Shown here piece by piece: positions 7,846 through 16,354 of a stretch of 64,000 bases of DNA. Position numbers and translations under genes: made by a program. Source of the stretch: Lactobacillus sp. ESL0701 (lineage in GTDB: Bacteria > Bacillota > Bacilli > Lactobacillales > Lactobacillaceae); the NCBI RefSeq assembly GCF_029433445.1, contig NZ_JAQTIC010000001.1, positions 186,001 through 250,000 on the forward strand. The letters run 5' to 3'. The notes beneath the pieces were generated by a model. It ran no database searches. It had not been told where the DNA came from and saw nothing but the letters and a program-made list of their open reading frames with translations. Each line of letters begins with the position of its first letter. The first letter of the stretch is position 1.

Positions 7846-8985
7846 ATGAAGATAAAGAAACTAATAACTACTGCCCTTATCGGTGTAGGTTTAGTTACGC
7901 CTGTTTTTGGAATGAGTCAAACTGAGTCGGTACAAGCTGCCTCGATTAATTCGCTTGCCAAGCAGAATAGTTATGTGGGTGTGACTTACCTCCACACGAT
8001 GCTTAAGACAGAGGGGATTAAGTATAATAAGTTTTATGCTAATGGTAATAAAATCAAGTATCGTAATGGTAAGCCTGAAGGCATAGTTATTCATGAGACG
8101 GCGACTCCTAATGCGACTGCTTATAACGAAGCCATTTACTTTAATCGTGAATGGATGAATATGTACGCTTATGTTCATGCCTTTGTTGACCACAAGCAAG
8201 TTATCCAGATGATGACTCCTAAATACGGTGTCTGGGGTGCGGGCGCGATTGCTAACAGTCGCTTCTTCCAGATTGAATTAGCTGAGGAGAATACACGGGA
8301 CAACTTTGCTAAGAGTGTGAACAATGATGCGATCTACGCGGCGAAGATTTTGCACCGTTATGATTTAAAGCCAAGCAATGCATCTAATTGTGGTAAGGGA
8401 ACAATCTGGTCACACCATGCTGTTTCCAAATACTTGGGTGGCACTAACCATACGGACCCTGACGGCTACTTTGCTAAGTGGGGTTACTCAATGGACGATT
8501 TTTACTCCTTAGTTAAGTACTACTACAATCTGCAGGGTGCCGATAGTGATGCTGATCTTGATGCTACGGGGGTATCTTCTGCTTCTGGTGCTGCAACTGA
8601 TACAACTGGGGTTTCACAAGCACCAACTGGTAAGCAAACCTTGATGCACGATGCTTACACTTATAATGAGCAAGGTGAGCGGACTTCGGCAGCTTTGAAG
8701 ACTGCCGGTACTAAGGTAACCGTTGCTAAGACCAAGACAATTAATGGTAAGAAGTATCTGCAAATTGGTACGAATGAATATGTGATTGCCAGCAACATTA
8801 TCGGCAAAAAGCGGACGCTAAGTCACAATGCCTATGTTTATGATACGGTTGGTAAAAAGACGTCTAGTCCTAAACTTTACCGTGGCAATAGCGTACGTGT
8901 TTACGGCGGTCAAGTTACGATTAACGGTATGACTTACTACCAGATTAATACTAGTGAATTTGTGAAAGCCGCAAATTTTAAATAA
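7846..8985 (+). CDS. N-acetylmuramoyl-L-alanine amidase (Amidase_2) with SLAP domains
   Basis: A 379-residue secreted protein: signal peptide (about 1-32, ending VQAAS), amidase type-2 domain (about 60-225) and two SLAP repeats (265-379). Candidate zinc ligands and catalytic positions are visible in GIVIHETATPNATA, WSHHAVSKYLGGTNHTDPDGYF and the YVHAFVD segment. The family cleaves the MurNAc-L-Ala bond of peptidoglycan and needs Zn2+. It is a close paralogue of the amidase at 45160-46263 (same HETATPNATA, WSHHAVS, HTDPDGYFAKWGYSMDDFY stretches). The start ATG is preceded by AAGGAATG at 7829-7836. It probably shares a transcript with the glucosaminidase upstream. Confidence 0.9.
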   Translation: MKIKKLITTALIGVGLVTPVFGMSQTESVQAASINSLAKQNSYVGVTYLHTMLKTEGIKYNKFYANGNKIKYRNGKPEGIVIHETATPNATAYNEAIYFNREWMNMYAYVHAFVDHKQVIQMMTPKYGVWGAGAIANSRFFQIELAEENTRDNFAKSVNNDAIYAAKILHRYDLKPSNASNCGKGTIWSHHAVSKYLGGTNHTDPDGYFAKWGYSMDDFYSLVKYYYNLQGADSDADLDATGVSSASGAATDTTGVSQAPTGKQTLMHDAYTYNEQGERTSAALKTAGTKVTVAKTKTINGKKYLQIGTNEYVIASNIIGKKRTLSHNAYVYDTVGKKTSSPKLYRGNSVRVYGGQVTINGMTYYQINTSEFVKAANFK

Positions 8986-8987
8986 AG

Positions 8988-9022
8988 AAAATCACTTTAG
9001 GAACTTCCTAAAGTGATTTTTT
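8988..9022 (+). terminator. Rho-independent terminator
   Basis: A 16-bp stem, 8988-9003 with 9005-9020, is followed by T residues after the amidase gene. Confidence 0.9.
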
Positions 9023-9104
9023 AGTTAGTATTAAATTGTAACGGCGTTAATTACGTCATAGTTTATAATGTAAGTAAATTCAAATTACTGAATGAAGTGA
9101 AAGA

Positions 9105-9956
9105 ATGAAAGCAGAGCGAAAATTATTATTGGTTGAAGATTACTCAGCAATTGGTGGTATCTCTCTAGCTACGGCAATTAGCGTCATGAGCGCATTGGGG
9201 ATTAAGTATGGCAGCCTGCCAATGCAGATTTTGTCCACCCAGACTGAAGGCTTTGGCAAGCCGCAAAAGGTTGATTTAGCAGATTTTTCAATGCAAGCAT
9301 TAGCCCACTGGCAGCAAATTCCTGATCTGAATTTTGCAACATTATTGACTGGGTACCTTGGCAGCCAGAGAACATGTCAGCTCTTGATTGAAAATATCCG
9401 CAAGGGTAAGTTCAAGCAAATAATTGTTGATCCAGTGTTAGGTGATAATGGAAAATTGTACCCTGAATTAACTCCAAAAGATGTAGCGATGATGAAGGAG
9501 CTAGTGGCGACTGCAACCGTGATTACTCCTAATTTGACGGAACTTGGTTTGTTGTCTGGTTATGAACAAAAATTAACAGCTACTGCTAGTGATGCGGACT
9601 TAGCGCGGGCAATAAAGACAGTAATCAGCCAGTCTAATCCTAAATTGCAAGTAGTGGTAACGGGTGTTCGGCGCGGCGAGCAGATTGGCTGCTGCTATCT
9701 TAAGCAGGGGCAGTTGCATTATTGTGGTCAAGAATATTTTGCGGGGCATTTTTACGGTGCTGGTGATTTGTTTGCGGCGAGTTTGGCAGGCTTATTCAAT
9801 TTAGGCTTCACTTTACCTAAGGCAATTGAACTAGCCACCACGGCAACGCATTTAGCAATTGCGGCTAATAAGACGAGCAAGCAGGAAGAATTACGGTATG
9901 GGATGGACATCAGCCCAGCTTTAGCATATTTAATTAAGCAAACTATACCAAAATAA
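9105..9956 (+). CDS. pdxY: Pyridoxal/pyridoxamine kinase family protein
   Basis: A 283-residue ribokinase-fold kinase that would phosphorylate B6 vitamers (pyridoxal, pyridoxamine) with ATP to make PLP in a salvage pathway. Family marks are EDYSAIGGISLATAISVMSALG at the N-terminus, IVDPVLGDNGKLY (about 108-120), VITPNLTELGLLSG (about 141-154), and the ATP/anion-hole motif FYGAGDLFAASLAGLF near 218. Lactobacilli often lack B6 synthesis, so salvage is expected. TATAAT at 9063-9068 is a likely -10. Start ATG 9105 has a GAAGTGAAAG sequence upstream. PdxK/PdxY subfamily cannot be separated by eye. Confidence 0.8.
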   Translation: MKAERKLLLVEDYSAIGGISLATAISVMSALGIKYGSLPMQILSTQTEGFGKPQKVDLADFSMQALAHWQQIPDLNFATLLTGYLGSQRTCQLLIENIRKGKFKQIIVDPVLGDNGKLYPELTPKDVAMMKELVATATVITPNLTELGLLSGYEQKLTATASDADLARAIKTVISQSNPKLQVVVTGVRRGEQIGCCYLKQGQLHYCGQEYFAGHFYGAGDLFAASLAGLFNLGFTLPKAIELATTATHLAIAANKTSKQEELRYGMDISPALAYLIKQTIPK

Positions 9957-9957
9957 A

Positions 9958-9993
9958 ACATCTAGTTAGCCTAATTGGAGGTTAACTAGATGT
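9958..9993 (-). terminator. Terminator for the Gfo/Idh/MocA gene (possibly bidirectional)
   Basis: An 11-bp stem, 9958-9968 with 9983-9993. Read on the minus strand it is followed by TTTTATTTT, so it mainly serves the minus-strand gene. Confidence 0.8.
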
Positions 9994-9996
9994 TGG

Positions 9997-10962
9997 TTAT
10001 TGGGCTGATTTAACGGCTCTAGCTAGGACGTTCATGACAGTCATGCTGTGGTTGTATAATTCGTTAGCAGTAGTAACGTCATGATTGTCAATAATGTGGA
10101 CAAAATCGCTAAATTCACTCGCCATTCTGTGATCGAATTTGTTTAGATTAACATGTTTGGTTTCGCCTGTGCGCAATTCAACGGTGAAGCTATCAATTAC
10201 GCCGGTGGAACCATCAAAGTAGATTGAACCTTTTTCCCCTTCAATAAAAGAACACGGGGTTACGTAACAGTCCTTGGCTGCTACCAGAGTTGCCTGTTTG
10301 TCCGCGTATGTCAGGTTCAAAATGCCGGAAGTGTCAATTCCTTGTTGCATAACTGGGTAATATTGAACGTGGTCGGGCTTACCGAATAAGCCGACGGCAA
10401 GGTGGATGTTATAAATGTTCAAATCCTTTAAGGTGCCGCCATCCTTAGCGGGATCAAAGACCGGCTCAATAATCCCCTTTAAGAAATTATCATAACGACT
10501 TGAATATTGGGTGTAATTGAGTGCCACAATGTGAACTGGTCCGATTTTAGGCAAGGCGCGCTTAATTGCCTTGTAGTTAGGCAGGTGGATGTTAGTAATC
10601 GCCTCAACGATAATTACATGATGTTTATCCGCAATTTGCTTGAGTTCTTGAGCTTGAGTCATTGTTGCCATGTACGGCTTCTCGCAAATCACGTTTTTGC
10701 TGGCTTCAAGTGCCTGCTTAACGACTTCGTAATGCAGAGAATTAGGGACTGCCACGTAAACCGTATCGACGTTAGGATCATTACAAAGCTGGGCGTTATC
10801 AGTAAAGACCTCCTTGATGCCATATTGCTTGGCTAAATCTTGTGCAATTTGCCTACTTCGCTGAGTAGTTGAAATTGCAGTTAGCTCTAAGTGATCAATT
10901 TTATTTGCTGTTGTCAAAAAGTCGTGGACAATCTTGCCGCTGCCGACAATTCCTAATTTCAT
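9997..10962 (-). CDS. Gfo/Idh/MocA-family NAD(P)-dependent oxidoreductase
   Basis: A 321-residue two-domain dehydrogenase. The Rossmann fold opens with LGIVGSGKIVHDFL, and the family mark YVAVPNSLHYEVVKQALEASKNVICEKPYM (about 70-98) includes the EKP motif whose Lys is catalytic. The C-terminal alpha/beta domain carries DLNIYNIHLAVGLFGKP. These enzymes oxidise or reduce sugars, inositols and related polyols using NAD(P)H; the substrate is not predictable here. It is monocistronic between two terminators, with a ribosome site GGAGGATTAG before the ATG at 10962. Confidence 0.88.
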   Translation of the reverse strand: MKLGIVGSGKIVHDFLTTANKIDHLELTAISTTQRSRQIAQDLAKQYGIKEVFTDNAQLCNDPNVDTVYVAVPNSLHYEVVKQALEASKNVICEKPYMATMTQAQELKQIADKHHVIIVEAITNIHLPNYKAIKRALPKIGPVHIVALNYTQYSSRYDNFLKGIIEPVFDPAKDGGTLKDLNIYNIHLAVGLFGKPDHVQYYPVMQQGIDTSGILNLTYADKQATLVAAKDCYVTPCSFIEGEKGSIYFDGSTGVIDSFTVELRTGETKHVNLNKFDHRMASEFSDFVHIIDNHDVTTANELYNHSMTVMNVLARAVKSAQ

Positions 10963-11030
10963 AGCTAATCCTCCATCTAAAACCTGGTTTTAACTACTTT
11001 TATGTTAACATAATTCAATTTAGGCAATAA

Positions 11031-11063
11031 AAAAAGATGGCGCTTATTTTGCGTCATCTTTTT
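11031..11063 (-). terminator. Rho-independent terminator
   Basis: AAAAAGATGGCGC and GCGTCATCTTTTT form a 13-bp stem with one G-U pair and T/A tails on both sides. It ends the secreted-protein gene on the minus strand. Confidence 0.85.
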
Positions 11064-11068
11064 AATAA

Positions 11069-11833
11069 TTAATCTTTAGGAGCTTGGGTAGCAGAATTGA
11101 CAATCTCGCTAGGAACGGCTAAATCACTGTGCTTGCCAAACTCTGACATATTCATGCTCAAAGTAACAGCCATTTTCTTAGTCATGCTTACTTTAGTAGA
11201 AACTAGGTAATTCGTTAATTTGTCGTTAGATGTCGTCATCTTAACGCTAATGTTGTTCAGTTTTACCTTTTTCAGAGATTTTATTTCTTTTTTGCTCAAT
11301 TTTGCATCCTTAGCGATTGCAAGAATGAACTTATTGAGCCACTTTTGATCGGTAACTTTGCCACTAACGGTGTAAGAGTCACCAGATTGGGTTAACTTAG
11401 CCTTCTTAGCTAGTTTTTTGTAAAAAGTAGGAGAGGGCTTACCTTGAGTTGCATCATTAAAGGAAGCTTGGTCTTCCTTAGACATGTCTTCTTTGACCCA
11501 TTTTTTACCATCTAAGCTGTAAATTTTGCCACTGCCGCTATCGATCCAGCTTTCTACATTACTTGGTAGAGCCTTACTGCTAGCAAGTACGTGGATAACT
11601 GTTGGTTTGTTCCCCATCGTCATTGCGATATTAAACTTGATTTGCTTTTTGCCGATCTTAAGACCTAGCTTAATCGTTGCTTGAGCATCATCAGCCTTAG
11701 ATAAATCGTTCTCGGTAACTTTAATGACATCAGCTTTGCTGGTGCTGGCGGCAACAGGTTGAGTTGCGCTAGCGCCGAGAGTGCCAAGACCAATAACTGC
11801 TAATAATGTTATGACGGCTTTTTTGAATTTCAT
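11069..11833 (-). CDS. Secreted DUF6612-like protein
   Basis: A 254-residue protein with a Sec signal peptide (FKKAVITLLAVIGLGTLGASA, probable cut near AASTS) and no lipobox cysteine. The mature part alternates beta strands and basic segments, with a repeated layout of a V-I-H-V strand, a W-x-D-S-G-S-G-K-I-Y segment and a C-terminal K-M-T-T-S-N-D-K-L strand. This resembles the DUF6612/LppX-like cup fold found in many lactobacillus lipoproteins of unknown function. It is a distant paralogue of the lipoprotein gene 160 bases upstream on the same strand (same MKFKK start, N-K-P-T-x-x-H-x and K-L-x-x-x-x-V blocks). No function is known to me. Confidence 0.65.
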   Translation of the reverse strand: MKFKKAVITLLAVIGLGTLGASATQPVAASTSKADVIKVTENDLSKADDAQATIKLGLKIGKKQIKFNIAMTMGNKPTVIHVLASSKALPSNVESWIDSGSGKIYSLDGKKWVKEDMSKEDQASFNDATQGKPSPTFYKKLAKKAKLTQSGDSYTVSGKVTDQKWLNKFILAIAKDAKLSKKEIKSLKKVKLNNISVKMTTSNDKLTNYLVSTKVSMTKKMAVTLSMNMSEFGKHSDLAVPSEIVNSATQAPKD

Positions 11834-11953
11834 GATTTTACCTCATATTATTGTGTTACTTAATAGTAATTCTATATATATAACAGTATTATACAGATTA
11901 TTGTTTATATAATCAACCGTTTATTTATAGTTTATAAAAACTATTGCTGCACT

Positions 11954-11986
11954 AAAAAAGACCACCTTTACTAATAAAAGTGGTCT
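11954..11986 (-). terminator. Rho-independent terminator
   Basis: AGACCACCTTT (11959-11969) pairs with AAAGTGGTCT (11977-11986); read on the minus strand it ends in a T run. It separates the two paralogous secreted-protein genes. Confidence 0.85.
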
Positions 11987-11994
11987 GAACAAAA

Positions 11995-12786
11995 TTATTT
12001 TTTGGTGGTTTTAGGTAATGGTTTTGCACTTAAAGCATTGCTTGGCAGTTTCAGGAAGTCTTGTTTGCCCATGTTGTTATAGCTTTGGCTGACACTAAGC
12101 TTCATTACCTTAGCTAAATTAATATTAACAAGGTAGTTGAAAGAGTACAGTTTGCCGTTTTTGACCACTAATTTAATAGTCATATTCTGGAATTTGCCGG
12201 CTTTTTCAAGTTTTTGATAGACTTTTAACTGTTTAGGACTTTGAGTGTTGGTAGTAAAGACTGGAGCCACAGCTTTTTGCATAACTTTGGGATCGGTAAT
12301 TGTGGCCGTTAACTTGTAAGTATTACCGCTGCGCGTCATTTTATAAGCCTTAGTTAAGGCAGCTGGCGGATCCATCAGCAGCGGATTGTTAAAGACAGCA
12401 TCAACTAAATCGTTATATGAATGACCGGTGGTACTGACAAGGTCAGCCTTATACCAAGAACTCTGCCCGTTGAAGTAGAGATGGTTCATGTTGTCAGCCC
12501 ACTGCTCTGAGTTCTGAGGTTTACCTTTGGTCTGTGTTTGGTAATTAATGTGGAAAATAGTTGGCTTACCGCCAAAGACGGCATTAGTAACCACAATTTG
12601 TTTAGAAGTGTCGTTACCTAAGGTAACATTTTGCTTAACTTGACCACTTTTGAATGTCTTTTGTGAAGCGTTAATTACTTGAGTTTTAGTTAGAATTGGC
12701 TCACTAGTTTTTTGCTTTTTGGAACAGCCGCTGACAATTAAGGCTGCGGCAAGGCTAAGACCGATGATTATTTTTTTAAATTTCAT
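11995..12786 (-). CDS. DUF6612-like lipoprotein
   Basis: A 263-residue lipoprotein: signal peptide KKIIIGLSLAAALIVSGC with a lipobox (VSGC, Cys about residue 21), so it should be anchored on the outer face of the membrane. The mature domain has the same order of blocks as the neighbouring secreted protein (GKPTIFHINYQ, SEQWAD..NHLYFNG, YKMTRSGNTYKLTATITDP, MTIKLVVKNGKLYSFNYLVN). Duplication is the simplest origin of the pair. Its own terminator downstream indicates separate transcription. Function unknown. Confidence 0.7.
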   Translation of the reverse strand: MKFKKIIIGLSLAAALIVSGCSKKQKTSEPILTKTQVINASQKTFKSGQVKQNVTLGNDTSKQIVVTNAVFGGKPTIFHINYQTQTKGKPQNSEQWADNMNHLYFNGQSSWYKADLVSTTGHSYNDLVDAVFNNPLLMDPPAALTKAYKMTRSGNTYKLTATITDPKVMQKAVAPVFTTNTQSPKQLKVYQKLEKAGKFQNMTIKLVVKNGKLYSFNYLVNINLAKVMKLSVSQSYNNMGKQDFLKLPSNALSAKPLPKTTKK

Positions 12787-12943
12787 AGTTTGTAAATATG
12801 CTCTTTTCTGATAATAATTATTACTCCTATTGTATCGTAAAATCGGTAGCTAAAAAATGATTTTTAATAGTAAACCCTATGAAAATAAAAACGAAATGTG
12901 TAAAATAGTAAGTGAAACTTTTAATTTGCAAAGGAGATATTTC

Positions 12944-13633
12944 ATGTCAAAATTAGTTTTAATCCGTCACGGACAAAGTGAATGGAACCTTGAAAATAAA
13001 TTTACTGGCTGGGTTGATGTTGACCTGTCAGACAAGGGTGTCGAAGAAGCAAAAAATGCGGGTAAATTGATTAAAAAAGCGGGTCTGCAATTTGACCAAG
13101 CTTATACTTCAGTTTTAACTCGTGCAATCAAGACACTGCACTATGCTTTGGCAGAAAGCGATCAACTCTGGGTTCCAGAAACCAAGTCTTGGCGGCTTAA
13201 CGAACGTCATTACGGCGGTTTACAAGGCTTAAACAAGAAGGCAACTGCTGAAAAATACGGCGATGAACAAGTGCACATTTGGCGTCGTTCATACGATGTT
13301 TTGCCACCAAAGATTGAAGATGATTCAGAGTTTAGTCAAGTACATGACCGTCGTTATGCTGATCTTGACCCGAACATCATTCCACGGACTGAGAACTTGA
13401 AGGTTTGCCTTGGCAGAGTTATGCCTTTCTGGGAAGACCACATTGCGCCAGACTTGTTAGCTGGTAAGAATGTTATTATCGCAGCTCACGGTAACTCATT
13501 GCGGGCTTTAACTAAGTACATCGAAAACATTTCTGATGCTGATATTATGAACTTGGAAATGAAGACTGGTGAACCAGTTGTTTATACCTTCGATGATAAG
13601 TTGAATGTCACTAACAAGGAAAAATTGGATTAA
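12944..13633 (+). CDS. gpmA: 2,3-bisphosphoglycerate-dependent phosphoglycerate mutase
   Basis: Start ATG 12944 follows AAAGGAGAT; the open frame extends upstream but without a ribosome site. The 229-residue enzyme interconverts 3- and 2-phosphoglycerate in glycolysis. Motifs: [26 protein letters not shown] (phosphohistidine H at residue 9-10), [31 protein letters not shown], and the second His in [14 protein letters not shown]. Length and all active-site blocks are normal. It is monocistronic, with a strong terminator after it. Confidence 0.96.
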   Translation: MSKLVLIRHGQSEWNLENKFTGWVDVDLSDKGVEEAKNAGKLIKKAGLQFDQAYTSVLTRAIKTLHYALAESDQLWVPETKSWRLNERHYGGLQGLNKKATAEKYGDEQVHIWRRSYDVLPPKIEDDSEFSQVHDRRYADLDPNIIPRTENLKVCLGRVMPFWEDHIAPDLLAGKNVIIAAHGNSLRALTKYIENISDADIMNLEMKTGEPVVYTFDDKLNVTNKEKLD

Positions 13634-13650
13634 TTGGTTAATCCTAATTA

Positions 13651-13686
13651 AAAGAACCACCTCATAATAGAGGTGGTTCTTTTTTT
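13651..13686 (+). terminator. Rho-independent terminator of gpmA
   Basis: AAAGAACCACCTC and GAGGTGGTTCTTT form a 13-bp stem around ATAATA, followed by a T run. Confidence 0.92.
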
Positions 13687-13703
13687 GTTTCTTTCAAAAA
13701 ACA

Positions 13704-14894
13704 TCAGGCTTGTAAGTGTGAATGCTTCTTACTTCGATTGTGCACATAATTAATTGTAGCAATTATTGCTAAACATAGATCACCACAGGCACAGATAATC
13801 ATGACATTACACGGATCGTTGCTGCCCATCATTTGGTTAATGCTGTTGACAATCTTTGGCGACAGTACTGTCCCGATATTCAAGGCAATCATTAAAATAG
13901 ATTGCCCTATTGTTGCTGTATTACTGTTAGTTAGAAGTGCCATCCAATTGTAAATGAATGGCAGACAAAAGCTGTTGCCGATGCCCATAATTAACAAGGC
14001 ACAGATTAGAATAGCAATGTTATTTGCCTGTGAAATGGCGAAATAACCCGTCATCACTAGTAAGAAACCAATTGGGAAAATTATTTTGCCGACATGTTTC
14101 ATCATATAGCCAAATAGTGAAGCAGTGGCCATTGTTGCGATTTGAACAATTCCTGCAACTAGCGCTGCCGTACTAGCAGAACCAAGTTGTTTCTGGATGA
14201 TTAACCGCGGCATGGTAAAGTTTATTGGCATATAGAAAATTAATGTTGCCAACATAAAGAAGCAAATCAATGCCATTTCACCAGTAAATTTAAACTTGGT
14301 CTTGCGTTTTTGCTTCTGGTGTATTTTTTGCGGATCATCAATGCTGACAAAAAGGCTAAACAGTACAATTGGCAAGATGGGTATTAGGTAAACCAAGAAG
14401 GCTTGGTGCCAGCCCCAAGCAACGAGACTGCCGACTGTGAATGACCCAAGAGCACTACCTAAAGTCTGGACTGTATTTTGGTAACCCATCATATGTGCCA
14501 TTGTATTTTTATCATTACGATAAAGTTGCACGATTAAGCTAGTACATAGTGGCATAAAAATTCCGAAGGCTAAACCCACGATAATTCTAGCTGTTAAGAT
14601 AACTTGGTAAGAATTACTGAAGAAAGGAATAATTCCTAAAATAACGATTCCAGCCAGCCCAATTAAGATAGTCTTTTTTTGACCAATCCAGCGAATGAGG
14701 AAAGGACAAAATAAAATCCCTAAAATTTTAGCTAAGTTAGGAATAGTTGATAAGGTGTCAATCTGTTCTTTTGAGACACCCGGAAAATGCATTAGTGGTA
14801 AAGCTGGTGAGATAGTTGGCGCCAGCATAACTGCTAGTGAAATTGATAAAATGGAAATCTTAAACATAATGCTGTTGTGCGAAATGTTTTTCAT
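13704..14894 (-). CDS. MFS transporter
   Basis: A 396-residue, 12-segment major facilitator. Marks: LAPTISPALPLM in helix 1, RWIGQKKTILIGLAGIVILG in the loop 2-3 position and RIIVGLAFGIFMPLCTSLIVQLY in helix 4. It is of the drug/metabolite-exporter DHA1 style, but the substrate is not predictable. Its ATG (GGAG 8 bases upstream on the minus strand) lies 25 bases after the thioredoxin-reductase-like gene, so the two are an operon. It may move a redox-active or aryl compound linked to the divergent arylsulfotransferase operon (inference). Confidence 0.85.
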   Translation of the reverse strand: MKNISHNSIMFKISILSISLAVMLAPTISPALPLMHFPGVSKEQIDTLSTIPNLAKILGILFCPFLIRWIGQKKTILIGLAGIVILGIIPFFSNSYQVILTARIIVGLAFGIFMPLCTSLIVQLYRNDKNTMAHMMGYQNTVQTLGSALGSFTVGSLVAWGWHQAFLVYLIPILPIVLFSLFVSIDDPQKIHQKQKRKTKFKFTGEMALICFFMLATLIFYMPINFTMPRLIIQKQLGSASTAALVAGIVQIATMATASLFGYMMKHVGKIIFPIGFLLVMTGYFAISQANNIAILICALLIMGIGNSFCLPFIYNWMALLTNSNTATIGQSILMIALNIGTVLSPKIVNSINQMMGSNDPCNVMIICACGDLCLAIIATINYVHNRSKKHSHLQA

Positions 14895-14919
14895 GATTTT
14901 TCTCCAAAGTTAGGGGCTT

Positions 14920-15840
14920 CTAGTGGGTAGCGATGTATTTTTGGGCTGCGGCTGCGGCAATTGCGCCATCACTAGCAGAAGTTAAAACTTGACTGAGATA
15001 TCGTTTGCGTGTGTCACCTGCTGCGAAAATTCCTTGATCGCCAACACTCATGTCTTCTTCGGCGTGCATATAACCTTGATCGTCTAATTCAACAATGTCT
15101 TTGATAATCGCAGTTGCAGGCATCATTCCAAGAAAGAAAAAGACACCATCGCAAGGTAAATCGGTTTCTTTACCGGTTGCTAGGTTTTTAATCTTTAGCC
15201 CCTCGACATTCATGTCGCCATGGACATCTTCAACTTCGGTATTCCAAATGAAGTGCATCTTAGGCTCTTTGTCAGCACGTTTTTGATTAGCTTTACTGCA
15301 AGTGAGTTGACCTTTGGGCTTATTAACGATTAAGTCAACTTCACTGGCAAATTTACAAATTAGTAGCCCTTCGCTGATGGCTTCGTTATTATCGCCGACA
15401 ACGGCAACTTTTTGATCTTGATAAAAGTCGGCATCACAAGTTGCGCAGTAGGACACGCCCATCCCAGTAAATTCTTCTTCGCCGGGAATACCTAATACTC
15501 GCGGCGTCATACCTGTTGCAACAATTAAAGTCTTGGTCTTGTAATCAACTTTGCGGGTGTGGACTATTTTATAGCCGTCTTGAATTTTAATTGATTTTGG
15601 TGATTGCATCTTAATCACAGCACCAAACTTTTCGGCATGAGCACGCATTTTAGCAATTAAATCTGCACCAGAGGCTTCCAAAATACCGGGATAAGTAGTA
15701 ATTTTTGTAATTTGATTAGCACGACCGCCAACCTCATCTTTTTCAAGAATAATTGTTTTTAAGCCGTAACGTGCACTGAATAAGCCAGCAGATAATCCCG
15801 CTGGACCAGCACCTAAAATAAGTACATCGCAATCTTCCAT
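14920..15840 (-). CDS. Thioredoxin-reductase-like FAD/dithiol oxidoreductase
   Basis: A 306-residue TrxB-family flavoprotein: FAD fold VLILGAGPAGLSAGLFSARYG (N-terminus), TLIVATGMTPRVLGIPGE, redox dithiol SYCATCDADFY (about 132-142) and FAD-binding GIFAAGDTRKRYLSQVLTSASDGAIAA at the end. It would reduce a thioredoxin disulfide. Its pyridine-nucleotide site is atypical: GDNNEAISEG replaces the usual GGGxSAxEEA, and VDLIVNKPKGQL replaces the VHRR segment that binds the NADPH phosphate. Its electron donor is therefore uncertain. It is divergent from the thioredoxin-like gene at 16028 and cotranscribed with an MFS gene. Confidence 0.85.
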   Translation of the reverse strand: MEDCDVLILGAGPAGLSAGLFSARYGLKTIILEKDEVGGRANQITKITTYPGILEASGADLIAKMRAHAEKFGAVIKMQSPKSIKIQDGYKIVHTRKVDYKTKTLIVATGMTPRVLGIPGEEEFTGMGVSYCATCDADFYQDQKVAVVGDNNEAISEGLLICKFASEVDLIVNKPKGQLTCSKANQKRADKEPKMHFIWNTEVEDVHGDMNVEGLKIKNLATGKETDLPCDGVFFFLGMMPATAIIKDIVELDDQGYMHAEEDMSVGDQGIFAAGDTRKRYLSQVLTSASDGAIAAAAAQKYIATH

Positions 15841-15917
15841 AAATTGTTCTCCTCAATTATTAATTAATTTATTCACATTATCTACGATTTATAATATAAC
15901 TTTTCAAAAGCATAACA

Positions 15918-15974
15918 GTATAGCGCTTTCTTATATGACATAAATTTTACGTATATCTATAAGTAAGCGCTTTT
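15918..15974. promoter_or_regulatory. Divergent regulatory region with two cre-like AAGCGCT sites
   Basis: Two sites, one on each strand, share AGNAAGCGCTNT: complement of 15919-15932 and direct 15962-15975. Each misses the cre consensus at the outer T and CA positions. They are about 43 bp apart, between the start codons of the reductase and the thioredoxin-like gene. CcpA or another LacI/GalR-type regulator is a candidate. Confidence 0.4.
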
Positions 15975-16027
15975 GTATTAAACTTTAATTGTGAAAAAAA
16001 TAATAATGTTAAAAAGGAGTATTCATC

Positions 16028-16330
16028 ATGAAAACTATTAATTCTCAATTTTTTGATGAAGTTGTCGAAGATGACGGTCAAAAATGCTTGATTCTATTTT
16101 CGCGGAAGACTTGCCCAGTGTGCCAAAAGGTTCATCCAAAGGTAGAAGACTTAGAAGCCGAATTTTCAGAGATTCCATTTTATAACGTTGATGTAGAAGA
16201 AAGTCCAGAATTACAAGCAAAGTTGCGTTTAAAGGGTGTGCCACACGTTATTTTGTTTGACGATGGGGAGCCAGTTAAGCGGCTTAGCGGTAATCATTCT
16301 GAAGATGATTATGCAGATATGCTTTCATAA
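16028..16330 (+). CDS. Thioredoxin-like protein with CPVC active site
   Basis: A 100-residue thioredoxin fold: active site RKTCPVCQKVHP (Cys near 28 and 31), YNVDVEESPELQAKL, and the cis-proline segment GVPHVILFDDGE. CPVC replaces the usual WCGPC, which should change redox potential or partner. There is no signal peptide, so it acts in the cytoplasm. It is the first gene of an operon with the arylsulfotransferase-family gene (25-base gap) and a LysR gene, and is divergent from a TrxB-like reductase, its likely electron donor. Start ATG follows AAAAAGGAG. Confidence 0.88.
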   Translation: MKTINSQFFDEVVEDDGQKCLILFSRKTCPVCQKVHPKVEDLEAEFSEIPFYNVDVEESPELQAKLRLKGVPHVILFDDGEPVKRLSGNHSEDDYADMLS

Positions 16331-16354
16331 TTGATTAAGTAAAAGGAGAACAAA

